A stretch of 37,954 nt of DNA from Faecalicatena_A orotica (GTDB taxonomy: Bacteria > Bacillota > Clostridia > Lachnospirales > Lachnospiraceae), in the NCBI RefSeq assembly GCF_040545875.1, contig NZ_JBEPMR010000023.1; one strand, given 5' to 3'. Shown in pieces: positions 30,427 through 37,953 of the stretch. Numbering within the stretch: the stretch's first letter is position 1; each line of letters begins with the position of its first letter. The notes beneath the pieces were generated by a model. The model did no database searches. It saw only the letters and a program-made list of their open reading frames with translations, and was not told where the DNA came from. The position numbers were made by a program, and so were the translations under genes.

Positions 30427-30477
30427 GGGGGGAGAGGGGGCGGGATGCCGCAAGCGTCCTCCCTTCGCCCTCCCCCC
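30427..30477. repeat. GC-rich hairpin with purine/pyrimidine asymmetry in a divergent promoter gap
   Basis: Six G at 30427-30432 pair with six C at 30472-30477. Inner pairs (A33/T71; GGGA at 30442-30445 with TCCC at 30460-30463; a short GC cap around 30447-30455) make a long stem. The + strand left arm is almost all purine. It lies between the divergent ATPase and DUF975 genes and is followed by no U-run, so a terminator role is not supported. Confidence 0.6.
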
Positions 30478-30488
30478 TAAATTCTTCA

Positions 30489-30517
30489 TTGCTTAATTTT
30501 GTGTTCTTTACTATAAT
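30489..30517 (+). promoter_or_regulatory. Promoter of the DUF975 fusion gene
   Basis: TTGCTT (30489-30494) is followed after 17 bases by a perfect TATAAT (30512-30517), 36 bases before the ATG, with GGAGGG as ribosome-binding site between. Confidence 0.65.
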
Positions 30518-30552
30518 AGAGTAATAACCTGTTTTCTGCGGAGGGCTCCCTT

Positions 30553-32175
30553 ATGTGGAAGAGAAAAGCACTAAAGATAAGAACGAGAGAATCTTTGAAA
30601 TTTAATTACTGGCGTATGGTTGCTGTATGTTTTCTGACGGCTATGCTTACGACTGCTTATACTTCTTCTACTATATTTGTGAACCAGTATGAGCCTGCCA
30701 CGCATACAGTGCCGGAGCACTCTGATGTTGCCGCCGGCACTTCTAATTCTGTCTTAATTGCCGATACAGTGGAACAAATAACAGATGACTCTGCCTCCAT
30801 CATGGATTCTCCTTTGACCAGGGCTGCCGAAATTATTATTGATACTTATACGAGCGGGAAGTCTATTTTTTTCTCTGCTCTGAGGGCCGCTAATGATATT
30901 TTGACCCATGACTTTCACCTTTCTTCTGCTTTCCTGATCACAGGAGCATTTCTGGCTTTTTTTTACCAGTTTTTAATTGCAAATCCAATTCTGGTAGGAG
31001 AGCGGAGATTTTTTCTGGAGGCCCGCAATTATCACCGGACGAGGATCAGTAAGATTTTTTTCCTATACAAATTGAGATATATCTATAATCCGGTCTGGGT
31101 CATGTTCTGCCGTTCTTTTTTCCAGACTCTGTGGAACCTCACAATTGCCGGAGGGATTATTAAATACTTTGAATATAGCATGATTCCGTTTATCCTCGCT
31201 GAGAACCCGGCAATTGAACGTAAGGATGCTTTCCAGCTTTCCAAACAACTGATGCGGGGGAATAAGTGGAAGATGTTTAAATTGCATTTTTCTTTCCTTG
31301 GATGGAATATCCTTGCACCCCTGACTCTTGGGGTGCTGGACTTTTTGTTTGTAAATCCGTATAAGACAGGAACAGACGCCGAGCTTTATATGGAGCTTAG
31401 GCGTAATTATGTTCTGTCCCGCGCTCCCGGATATGAGGCGTTCAATGACAGGCTTCTGGAACAGGTTCCGTCAGAGGATGAACTTTTAATCAGCAAGGCC
31501 CTCTATGATGATTCAGAGGGGCCTTATACGAAGATTTCATACTTTGAACCCGAGCAGTATCCTGTCTTTCTATATTCTATCCAGCCGCCTGCACGTGCCG
31601 TGAGGCCGCCCAGACACGAGAATAAAAAATATGGATTTTTATCCTGTGTGTTTTTGTTTTTTGCATTCTCTGTCTTTGGATGGGTTCTGGAAAGCTTTAT
31701 ACATATCATTCGTGACGGGGTCTTCCTGAACCGTAGTTACCTGACAGGCCCCTGGATACCTCTTTATGGTGTCTGTGGACTTATCCTATTGATATTTATT
31801 CAGAAATTTGCCCATAAGCCGATTCCTGCATTTATCGCTATGATGGCAGTTTACTCCCTGATCGAATATCTCATGAACTGGCTGATGGAATATGAATATG
31901 ATATCGCATCTGCGGATTACACCGGTTATTTCCTGAACTTGAATGGAAAAACATTCCTTGGCGGTGCTATTTTCTTTGCAATGCTTGGATGCGCTTTTTT
32001 GTACTATCTGGCACCACGATGGGATGAGCTCTTCCAAAGGCTTCCTGACTACCTGAAGTTTTCGATATGTCTACTGCTGTGCCTTTTATTTGCCACAGAT
32101 TTTCTCTATGCACTCACACATCCCGAATTAATGAGTGAGCTCATGGCGCCGGGACTATTTTTTACAAAAGTGTAG
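30553..32175 (+). CDS. Membrane protein: DUF975 domain fused to a PF06541 (CmpB-like) domain
   Basis: This 540-residue integral membrane protein has two parts. The first ~310 residues resemble DUF975: the opening MWKRKALKIRTRESLKFNYWRMV, several helices, an extracellular Ser/Thr-rich loop, and MRGNKWKMFKLHFSFLGW... in the second half. From about residue 355 it reads as PF06541 (putative ABC-transporter type IV), with FFAFSVFGWVLESFIHIIRDG, YLTGPWIPLYGVCGLILLIF and five or so helices. Both are common in Lachnospiraceae, usually as separate proteins. GGAGGG precedes the ATG. It is probably a single-gene transcript. Function unknown; a role in membrane or envelope homeostasis is a guess. Confidence 0.8.
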   Translation: MWKRKALKIRTRESLKFNYWRMVAVCFLTAMLTTAYTSSTIFVNQYEPATHTVPEHSDVAAGTSNSVLIADTVEQITDDSASIMDSPLTRAAEIIIDTYTSGKSIFFSALRAANDILTHDFHLSSAFLITGAFLAFFYQFLIANPILVGERRFFLEARNYHRTRISKIFFLYKLRYIYNPVWVMFCRSFFQTLWNLTIAGGIIKYFEYSMIPFILAENPAIERKDAFQLSKQLMRGNKWKMFKLHFSFLGWNILAPLTLGVLDFLFVNPYKTGTDAELYMELRRNYVLSRAPGYEAFNDRLLEQVPSEDELLISKALYDDSEGPYTKISYFEPEQYPVFLYSIQPPARAVRPPRHENKKYGFLSCVFLFFAFSVFGWVLESFIHIIRDGVFLNRSYLTGPWIPLYGVCGLILLIFIQKFAHKPIPAFIAMMAVYSLIEYLMNWLMEYEYDIASADYTGYFLNLNGKTFLGGAIFFAMLGCAFLYYLAPRWDELFQRLPDYLKFSICLLLCLLFATDFLYALTHPELMSELMAPGLFFTKV

Positions 32176-32186
32176 AACATGTTTGT

Positions 32187-32216
32187 TTGAATAATATATT
32201 TTAAAAAAGATACAAT
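32187..32216 (+). promoter_or_regulatory. Candidate promoter of the deacylase gene
   Basis: TTGAAT (32187-32192) is followed after 18 bases by TACAAT (32211-32216), 20 bases before the ATG. The leader would be very short but includes an AAAGGA ribosome-binding site. Confidence 0.45.
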
Positions 32217-32236
32217 GAGACAGAAAGGATTTTATT

Positions 32237-32788
32237 ATGGATGAAATATTTGTAAGCAAGGATCATTTTACCTCAAAACCTGATTGTACGGGCCGGCTCG
32301 AAAAAGAGATACGGGTCTACGATGCACTGGACAAACTGGGCATTCCGTACGAAGGAGTGGACCACGATGTTGCGCCGACAATCGAGGCCTGCCAGGCGAT
32401 CGAAAAGGAACTGGGAATCATGCCGTGCAAGAATCTTTTTCTGCGCAACCGTCAGAAGACCACCTTCTTTCTGCTTCTGATGCCAGGAGAAAAGAAGTTC
32501 TATACGAAGGATCTCTCAAGTCAACTGGGAATCTCACGCCTTTCTTTTGCAGAACCGGAATTTATGGAAAAATATCTGGATATTACTCCCGGGTCTGTCA
32601 GTGTGCTGGGATTAATGAATGATAAAGACTGGTATGTAGACCTGCTGGTGGATAAGGAACTCCTGAATCAGGAATATATAGGCTGCCATCCCTGCATCAA
32701 CACCTCCAGCCTGAAGATTAAGACGGATGACATCCTGAAGAAATTTCTGAAATATACCGGGCATCGTTACCGCGTAGTCGAACTTTAG
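32237..32788 (+). CDS. YbaK/ProX-type aminoacyl-tRNA deacylase (prolyl-tRNA synthetase associated domain)
   Basis: This 183-residue protein corresponds to the free-standing editing domain that removes wrongly attached amino acids (typically Ala) from tRNA-Pro. Landmarks are IRVYDALDKLGIPYEGVDHDVAPTIEACQ, PCKNLFLRNRQKTTFFLLLMPGEKKFYTKDLS with the conserved Lys after K-N-L-F-L, ITPGSVSVLGLMND, and a C-terminal IGCHPCINTSSLKIKTDDILK. The length fits ProXp-ala-like proteins. It has its own candidate promoter and sits between unrelated genes. Confidence 0.9.
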   Translation: MDEIFVSKDHFTSKPDCTGRLEKEIRVYDALDKLGIPYEGVDHDVAPTIEACQAIEKELGIMPCKNLFLRNRQKTTFFLLLMPGEKKFYTKDLSSQLGISRLSFAEPEFMEKYLDITPGSVSVLGLMNDKDWYVDLLVDKELLNQEYIGCHPCINTSSLKIKTDDILKKFLKYTGHRYRVVEL

Positions 32789-32798
32789 CCGTTAATCG

Positions 32799-32827
32799 TT
32801 GCTTTTTTATCAGAAAAATAATATAAT
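32799..32827 (+). promoter_or_regulatory. Promoter of the carbamate kinase gene
   Basis: TTGCTT (32799-32804) is followed after 17 bases by a perfect TATAAT (32822-32827). It starts 11 bases after the deacylase stop and lies 53 bases before the kinase ATG. Confidence 0.65.
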
Positions 32828-32880
32828 TCACTATATACTTGAAGGTAACAAATCTAATAAGAAACAGAGGGACTTAATTT

Positions 32881-33813
32881 ATGAAGAAAAGAGTAGTAGT
32901 CGCATTAGGACACCGTGCTTTGGGAACCACTCTCCCGGAACAGAAGGTAGCCGTAAAAAATACAGCAAAATCAATCGCAGATTTAATTGAAGAAGGTTAT
33001 CAGGTTGTCATTACGCACAGCAACGCGCCGCAGGTCGGCATGATTCATACGGCCATGAACGAGTTTGGAAAGGCACATGATGATTATACTGCAGCTCCCA
33101 TGTCTGTCTGCTCTGCCATGAGCCAGGGTTACATCGGATATGACCTCCAGAACGGAATCCGGGAGGAACTGCTCAACCGCGGTATTTACCGTACAGTCAG
33201 CACTGTTCTGACTCAGGTTATTGTAGATCCTTATGATGAAGCATTCTATACACCGACGAAGGTCCTCGGACGTTATATGACAGCCGAGGAGGCAAATGAG
33301 GAACGGAAAAAAGGAAATTATGTGGTGGAGGAACCCGGAAAGGGATTCCGGCGTGTCGTATCCGCACCAAATCCGGTCAAGATCGTCGAACTGGACGCAG
33401 TCAAAGCACTGCTGGATGCCGATCAGGTCGTTATCGCATGCGGAGGCGGCGGTATTCCTGTACTGGAGCAGGACAACCACTTAAAAGGTGCAAGTGCAGT
33501 AATCGAAAAAGACTTAACAGCGGGAAAGCTTGCCGAGGGTGTCAATGCGGATGAACTCATCATCCTGACAAGTGTTGAACAGGTATGCATCAACCTTGGG
33601 CAGCCGAATGAAGAGAAGCTCGGTGAGATCAGCCTCCAACAGGCAAAAACATACATGGAAGAGGGACACTTCGGGATCTACAACATGTATCCAAAATTCC
33701 GCGCTGCCGTTGAATTCATCGAAAAAGCAGATGGGCGCAGCGCACTGATCACATCTTTCGATAAGATGAAAGAAGGACTGAAGGGGAAGGCCGGAACAGT
33801 CATCAAAGGGTGA
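32881..33813 (+). CDS. arcC: Carbamate kinase (divergent)
   Basis: This 310-residue amino-acid-kinase-fold protein catalyses (by family) carbamoyl phosphate + ADP to carbamate + ATP. Family features are VVIACGGGGIPV, PTKVLGRYM, VIEKDLTAGKLA, LTSVEQVCINLG and YPKFRAAVEFIE. Several motifs differ from the textbook enzyme: G-G-N-A-L is G-H-R-A-L, H-G-N-G-P-Q-V-G is H-S-N-A-P-Q-V-G, and the S-M-x-P-K loop is N-M-Y-P-K. A GHN/HSN variant group exists in Clostridia, but the Arg and Ala look uncommon. No arginine deiminase, ornithine or purine-degradation gene is adjacent, so the pathway is unclear. It is followed by a strong terminator. Confidence 0.87.
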   Translation: MKKRVVVALGHRALGTTLPEQKVAVKNTAKSIADLIEEGYQVVITHSNAPQVGMIHTAMNEFGKAHDDYTAAPMSVCSAMSQGYIGYDLQNGIREELLNRGIYRTVSTVLTQVIVDPYDEAFYTPTKVLGRYMTAEEANEERKKGNYVVEEPGKGFRRVVSAPNPVKIVELDAVKALLDADQVVIACGGGGIPVLEQDNHLKGASAVIEKDLTAGKLAEGVNADELIILTSVEQVCINLGQPNEEKLGEISLQQAKTYMEEGHFGIYNMYPKFRAAVEFIEKADGRSALITSFDKMKEGLKGKAGTVIKG

Positions 33814-33857
33814 TTTCAAACAGGTTTTTCTTTAGTATAATTATTCTGCAAAACAAA

Positions 33858-33905
33858 AATACGCGGCTGTCTCATTTAAATTTATGTTTGACAGCCGCGT
33901 ATTTC
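33858..33905. terminator. Bidirectional Rho-independent terminator
   Basis: Perfect 15-base arms at 33858-33872 and 33891-33905 (core CGCGGCTGTC) carry A and T tails on both sides. It separates the convergent carbamate kinase (+) and AAA/nuclease-like (-) genes, and its right arm abuts the latter's stop codon. Confidence 0.9.
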
Positions 33906-35480
33906 TTAATATTCTTTATAATATTCTTCGATCTTACATTCATGCTTCTTTGTTTTTTTATTATAGTTAATACCTGCAAGTAATATTTTTCCTGTATATG
34001 ATCCAAAGGCATCCGTATATTTTTTCTCTTTAATCTGTCTGATAGCACCTTCTGTGGTCTTATCCCATTTCAATTCAATTACCACGGCCGGTTTATCTGC
34101 ATAACTGGATCTTGGAATAAAACAGATATCCGCATATCCCTTTCCCGCCGGTAATTCCCGAACGATCATATAATATTCACGGGCTGTATAAAAAGCAAGT
34201 CCGATTGTATAACTAAGAGCATTTTCATTATTATACTGCAATATAGATGTACTTTCATGCACAGAGTCTATCCCCGTGGCCACTGCCTGATCATCCTTAC
34301 GCCAGAGTGCCTCCAACAACTGTTCAGAATCTCTCACTGCATGAATCACCTCGTCCCAGTGAATGTCCTCAATTGCATTAATATATTCCATACTAACTTC
34401 TTTATTTGGAATAAATACAGATTCTGCAGCACCATCATATGCCAGATATCCTAAATGGACCAATAAAGTTAATACGTCATCTCTGCTTGAGAATGTCGTC
34501 ATATCATTTGAAAACTTTGCTGTATTAATTTTTATTCTTCCGCCAGCCAGCATTTGGACCACCGCATCCTTCAACCCATTAAAGTTCATCTGGATATAGA
34601 CTTTCAATGCTTCATATGTCTCTGTCTGATTCCAGTATGTGTCAAAGGTCCGCCATCTTAAGGCTTCTACCACGGATTTGGGACTATACACTGATAGTCC
34701 TGACTGAAAGGCATAACCATCATACCATGTCCTCATCTCCGTGAAATCCATATCATAACATTCACACAAATTCTGTACTTCATCTTTTGTAAAACCTACA
34801 AACTCCGCCAGACCCTTGGGGTTGGTCATAGAAAATTCAGTAAACATATTAAGTGCCGAATGTGAACCATATTTTTTTATAGGAAGAATCCCTGTCATAT
34901 AAGCAAGTGAAACATATGACTTATCTTTCAGCCAGAATCTCAGAAAATCCAAATACAGTTTCTGCCCACGTTTATCATCCTTGTACTCCCTGAAAATACA
35001 ATCCCATTCGTCAATCAATATAATAAAAGTAGAGCCCACTGACGCATAAATATCATTCATCACTTCGATTAAATCTGATTTGTCAAAATAATTGATACCT
35101 GAAAAGCTGCCTGTTAATTCCCATGTGAGTTTTCTTTGTAAAAGTGTTATCATGTCCTCGACATTTTTGCTTCTGCTCAAAAACTCCTGCATGTTTACAG
35201 AAATAACCTGATATCTGTTACGATACTTATCAAAGGACGGATCATTTGAAATATTGAGTCCCTTAAACAGGTCCCGCGTCTCACCATTTCCATAATATGC
35301 AGACAACATACCTACCGCCATAGATTTTCCAAAGCGTCTTGGGCGGCTGACACAGATATATTTCTGTTCTGTATCAATGACTGAATTGGTATATGATATC
35401 ATACGGCTCTTATCCACAAATATTTCTGAGGCGATACTTTCCGCAAATCGTTTTGGTTCCGGATTCAAATACACTCCCAT
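33906..35480 (-). CDS. AAA-ATPase-like protein with C-terminal PD-(D/E)XK nuclease-like domain
   Basis: This 524-residue protein combines AAA-ATPase_like (PF09820) and PDDEXK_9 (PF08011) features. N-terminal part: YICVSRPRRFGKSMAVGMLSAYY (Walker A variant), FIILIDEWDCIF (Walker B) and SLAYMTGILPIKKYG. C-terminal part: YYMIVRELPAGKGYADICFIPR, VVIELKWDK and AIRQIKEKKY, which match the D...ExK nuclease core. Such proteins are multicopy in many Lachnospiraceae and Bacteroidetes; their biological role is not established, with defence or mobile-DNA functions often proposed. It is a single-gene unit with its own promoter and terminator. Confidence 0.9.
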   Translation of the reverse strand: MGVYLNPEPKRFAESIASEIFVDKSRMISYTNSVIDTEQKYICVSRPRRFGKSMAVGMLSAYYGNGETRDLFKGLNISNDPSFDKYRNRYQVISVNMQEFLSRSKNVEDMITLLQRKLTWELTGSFSGINYFDKSDLIEVMNDIYASVGSTFIILIDEWDCIFREYKDDKRGQKLYLDFLRFWLKDKSYVSLAYMTGILPIKKYGSHSALNMFTEFSMTNPKGLAEFVGFTKDEVQNLCECYDMDFTEMRTWYDGYAFQSGLSVYSPKSVVEALRWRTFDTYWNQTETYEALKVYIQMNFNGLKDAVVQMLAGGRIKINTAKFSNDMTTFSSRDDVLTLLVHLGYLAYDGAAESVFIPNKEVSMEYINAIEDIHWDEVIHAVRDSEQLLEALWRKDDQAVATGIDSVHESTSILQYNNENALSYTIGLAFYTAREYYMIVRELPAGKGYADICFIPRSSYADKPAVVIELKWDKTTEGAIRQIKEKKYTDAFGSYTGKILLAGINYNKKTKKHECKIEEYYKEY

Positions 35481-35524
35481 AGTCCACTTCCTTTCCAGTA
35501 ATAAAGTTTATACTTAATATAGAT

Positions 35525-35553
35525 ATTATATCTTTGACTATCAGAAAGGGCAA
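35525..35553 (-). promoter_or_regulatory. Promoter of the AAA/nuclease-like gene
   Basis: On the - strand TTGCCC (35548-35553) is followed after 17 bases by a perfect TATAAT (35525-35530), 44 bases before the ATG at 35480. Confidence 0.65.
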
Positions 35554-35581
35554 GGACCAGTAATAAATGATTTTGTTACTG

Positions 35582-35610
35582 TTGAGTCTTCATACATTTT
35601 TCAGTAATAT
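35582..35610 (+). promoter_or_regulatory. Candidate promoter of the DUF6483-like gene
   Basis: TTGAGT (35582-35587) is followed after 17 bases by TAATAT (35605-35610). A better TATAAT lies just downstream (35610-35615) but with no good -35. The gap 35481-35664 thus holds two divergent promoters. Confidence 0.45.
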
Positions 35611-35664
35611 ATAATTAATAAGTAAAAAGGAAATTTGTATGGATCTAAAAGGAGAAATGGACAA

Positions 35665-36051
35665 ATGTATGAGCAAGACTATATAATGCGTATGAACAGG
35701 GATATTATCCGAACAATTAGTAGGTTGGTCTTTAACAAAGATACTGAATTCCCGCTAGACATCACGTCACAGACTTTAAAAAACGAAGATAAGAAAATGC
35801 TCAATTCCTTACAGGGGCAGGTTAATATCGGAAAAATCAATGAAGTGGAAAAAAAGATATGTCAGAGCGTTGGTAACAACGAAAGCCGGGCTTTAGAAAA
35901 AGCTCTTTTATTTTATGCCTATCTAAACGAGCAGACCGATGAATTTCTATTAGCAAATAGTTTTAGCCGTGAAAGAATTCAATCAGGTCTACAGTATATC
36001 GCATCACAATTAGGGATTTTAGATATCGTCAACTTAAACTATTTTGAATAA
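35665..36051 (+). CDS. DUF6483-like small protein
   Basis: This 128-residue hydrophilic, mostly helical protein opens MYEQDYIMRMNRDIIRTISRLVF, which resembles the DUF6483 proteins of Clostridia. It has no signal peptide or membrane segment. The ATG at 35665 is chosen for the AAGGAG nine bases upstream; another ATG at 35635 has no such site. The C-terminal half (ALEKALLFYAYLNEQTDEFLLANSFSRERIQSGLQYIASQLGI) looks like a helical hairpin or TPR-like repeat. Function unknown. Confidence 0.7.
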   Translation: MYEQDYIMRMNRDIIRTISRLVFNKDTEFPLDITSQTLKNEDKKMLNSLQGQVNIGKINEVEKKICQSVGNNESRALEKALLFYAYLNEQTDEFLLANSFSRERIQSGLQYIASQLGILDIVNLNYFE

Positions 36052-36094
36052 CAGATATTTACGCAATGATGCTCAATTAAATGGTAAAAAGATA

Positions 36095-36132
36095 CTGCCG
36101 CATCTATGATTTTTTAATCATTGATGCGACAG
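36095..36132. terminator. Imperfect hairpin between convergent genes
   Basis: Arms 36099-36111 and 36116-36128 pair except for one T-T mismatch (CGCATC/GATGCG outer, ATGATT/AATCAT inner). After another mismatch CTG/CAG extends the stem. There is no clear U-run outside the stem, so termination is likely only by position between the DUF6483-like and helicase genes. Confidence 0.5.
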
Positions 36133-36191
36133 CTCCATCGGATACACCCATTCTTATATGATCATGTCGTTCTCTAAACATGGTGCCTGAT

Positions 36192-37775
36192 TTATTTCTG
36201 GTTTGCCGGTTCGACAGCCACTGATTTTCCTTTGATCTTCGCGTTATTCATTGCGTTTAATACATCCCTTGCATACTCTCTCGGCACTTCTACGAAAGTA
36301 TACTTATCAAACATATCAATTGATCCGATCACTTTTCCCGGAATTCCGCTCTCGCCTGCGAGTGCGCCCACAATATCTCCCGGTTTTGCCTTGTTTTTCT
36401 TTCCTATATTGATAAAGAGTCTGACCATTCCTGCTTCTTCAGCACCTGTATCGCCAAAGTCCATTTCTTCCTGGTTTACTTCATTCTGACCAGAACTCAT
36501 CTTCAGGAACGCCGCTGCCATATCCATTGCTGTATAGTCGGATTCGTTTACCTTATTCTCGATTGCCTGAAGGTATTTTGTCAGGTCTTCCGTTTCTATA
36601 ACACTGTCTATCTCTGAAAGAATGTTATCCATCTTAGTCGTTGCCACATCGTTCAGTGACGGAACTTTTTGTGCATAGATCTTCGTCTTGCAGTAACGCT
36701 GGATCTCTTTCAGCTTATATACTTCTTTTCCGGAAACAAATGAGAAGGAGCGGCCTTCACGTCCGGCTCTTCCGGTTCTTCCGATACGGTGCACATAATA
36801 CTCGTCGTCCTGTGGAAGGTCATAGTTAAATACTGCTTCCACTTCATCCACATCAATTCCTCTGGCAGCCACATCTGTTGCAACGAGGATGTCAGTTTTC
36901 CCGGAACGGAATCCCTGCATAACCCTGTCACGCTGTGCCTGTTTCAAATCACCATGAAGTCCGGCCGCAAAGTAGCCTCTTCCGAGCAGTCCGTTTACAA
37001 GAAGGTCTACCTGTCTCTTTGTGTTACAGAATACTACGGACAGCTTTGGTGTATAGATATCCAACAGTCTTGCAAGCACTTCTTCTTTATTTTTCGGTCT
37101 TACTTCATAATAATATTGTTCGATATTCGGTACAGTAAGTTCTTTCTTTGTTACTTTTACAAGCTGGGCGTCCTTCTGGAATTTCTTTGTAATATCCAGA
37201 ATTGCCTGCGGCATTGTTGCTGAGAATAACACTGTCTGACGGTCCTCTGGAACCCCTTCCAGAATCGTCTCGATGTCCTCACGGAATCCCATATTCAGCA
37301 TTTCATCCGCTTCATCCAGTACGACTGTATGAACATCTTCCATCTTGATCGTCTTGCGGCGCATGTGGTCCATCACACGTCCCGGTGTTCCAATGATCAG
37401 CTGTGTACCGCTCTTAAGGGAACGGATCTGTTTTACGATCTCCTGTCCTCCATAGATAGGAAGTACTTTAATCGCATGCATATATTTTGCCAGATTACGG
37501 ATCTCCTCCGCCACCTGGATAGCGAGTTCTCTGGTCGGGCAGAGTACAACTGCCTGAAGCTTTTTATTCTTAGGATCGATCTTCTCCAGAAGCGGGATGC
37601 CGAAAGCTGCTGTCTTTCCGGTTCCTGTCTGTGCCTGACCGATAATATCCTTTCCAGTTCTCATAACAGGAATTGCTTTCGCCTGAATCGGGGAAGCCTC
37701 CTCAAAACCCATATTCTTAATTGCTTTCATAATTTCGGGACAAAGTCCCAATTCTTCAAATCTTGTTTCTTCCAT
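36192..37775 (-). CDS. deaD: DEAD-box RNA helicase with DbpA-type RNA-binding domain
   Basis: This is a 527-residue ATP-dependent RNA helicase. Motifs in order: Q-motif ASPIQAKAIP, I AQTGTGKT, Ia PTRELA, Ib TPGRVMDH, II DEAD, III SAT, IV VVFCNTKRQ, V ATDVAARGIDV, VI HRIGRTGRAG. The C-terminal ~75 residues (VRLFINIGKKNKAKPGDIVGALAGESGI...FVEVPREYARDVLNAMN) form the DbpA RNA-binding domain. This is the DeaD/CsdA/CshA group, acting in ribosome assembly, mRNA turnover and cold adaptation. AAAGGAG precedes the ATG. Its leader contains a terminator-like hairpin, suggesting control by attenuation. Confidence 0.96.
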   Translation of the reverse strand: MEETRFEELGLCPEIMKAIKNMGFEEASPIQAKAIPVMRTGKDIIGQAQTGTGKTAAFGIPLLEKIDPKNKKLQAVVLCPTRELAIQVAEEIRNLAKYMHAIKVLPIYGGQEIVKQIRSLKSGTQLIIGTPGRVMDHMRRKTIKMEDVHTVVLDEADEMLNMGFREDIETILEGVPEDRQTVLFSATMPQAILDITKKFQKDAQLVKVTKKELTVPNIEQYYYEVRPKNKEEVLARLLDIYTPKLSVVFCNTKRQVDLLVNGLLGRGYFAAGLHGDLKQAQRDRVMQGFRSGKTDILVATDVAARGIDVDEVEAVFNYDLPQDDEYYVHRIGRTGRAGREGRSFSFVSGKEVYKLKEIQRYCKTKIYAQKVPSLNDVATTKMDNILSEIDSVIETEDLTKYLQAIENKVNESDYTAMDMAAAFLKMSSGQNEVNQEEMDFGDTGAEEAGMVRLFINIGKKNKAKPGDIVGALAGESGIPGKVIGSIDMFDKYTFVEVPREYARDVLNAMNNAKIKGKSVAVEPANQK

Positions 37776-37802
37776 AAAACTCCTTTAATCAAAAATTTAC
37801 TC

Positions 37803-37840
37803 AAAAAAAATACCCTTTACCTGACATCAAGTAAAGGATA
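37803..37840 (-). terminator. Terminator-like hairpin in the helicase leader
   Basis: In - strand RNA the arms from 37840-37831 and 37820-37811 pair over 10 positions with one U-G wobble (a C-A mismatch on the other strand), followed by eight U. It stands 27 bases before the helicase ATG and downstream of the promoter at 37860-37888. It may attenuate the helicase transcript or end the upstream regulator transcript. Confidence 0.65.
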
Positions 37841-37859
37841 CTCATTAGTCTCAACTGCT

Positions 37860-37888
37860 ATCATAACAGATTTTGTGCAGGATGTCAA
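37860..37888 (-). promoter_or_regulatory. Promoter of the helicase gene
   Basis: On the - strand a perfect TTGACA (37883-37888) is followed after 17 bases by TATGAT (37860-37865). The -35 overlaps the stop codon of the upstream AraC-type gene. The predicted leader is about 78 bases and includes the hairpin at 37803-37840. Confidence 0.65.
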
Positions 37889-37953
37889 TTTTTCCTGTAC
37901 TCTTTCGGAGTACAATTCATATGTCTGCGAAATATTTTGCCAAAATAACTCCC
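37885..37953 (-). CDS. C-terminus of an AraC-family regulator (partial, runs off the right edge)
   Basis: A - strand frame open from the window edge ends at TGA (37887-37885) and reads GSYFGKIFRRHMNCTPKEYR then KN. This is the standard end of AraC/XylS-type helix-turn-helix domains (SYFSKVFK...G-x-T-P-x-E-Y-R-x). It is too short for standard gene finders but is a confident family match. Whether it is a one-component or YesN-type regulator cannot be seen. Confidence 0.8.
   Translation of the reverse strand, partial: GSYFGKIFRRHMNCTPKEYRKN

Noticed and set aside
37898..37916. A 7-base perfect hairpin near the right edge as a terminator
   Set aside because: It lies within the coding sequence of the partial AraC-type regulator and has no U-run; it is explained by the codons for C-T-P-K-E-Y.
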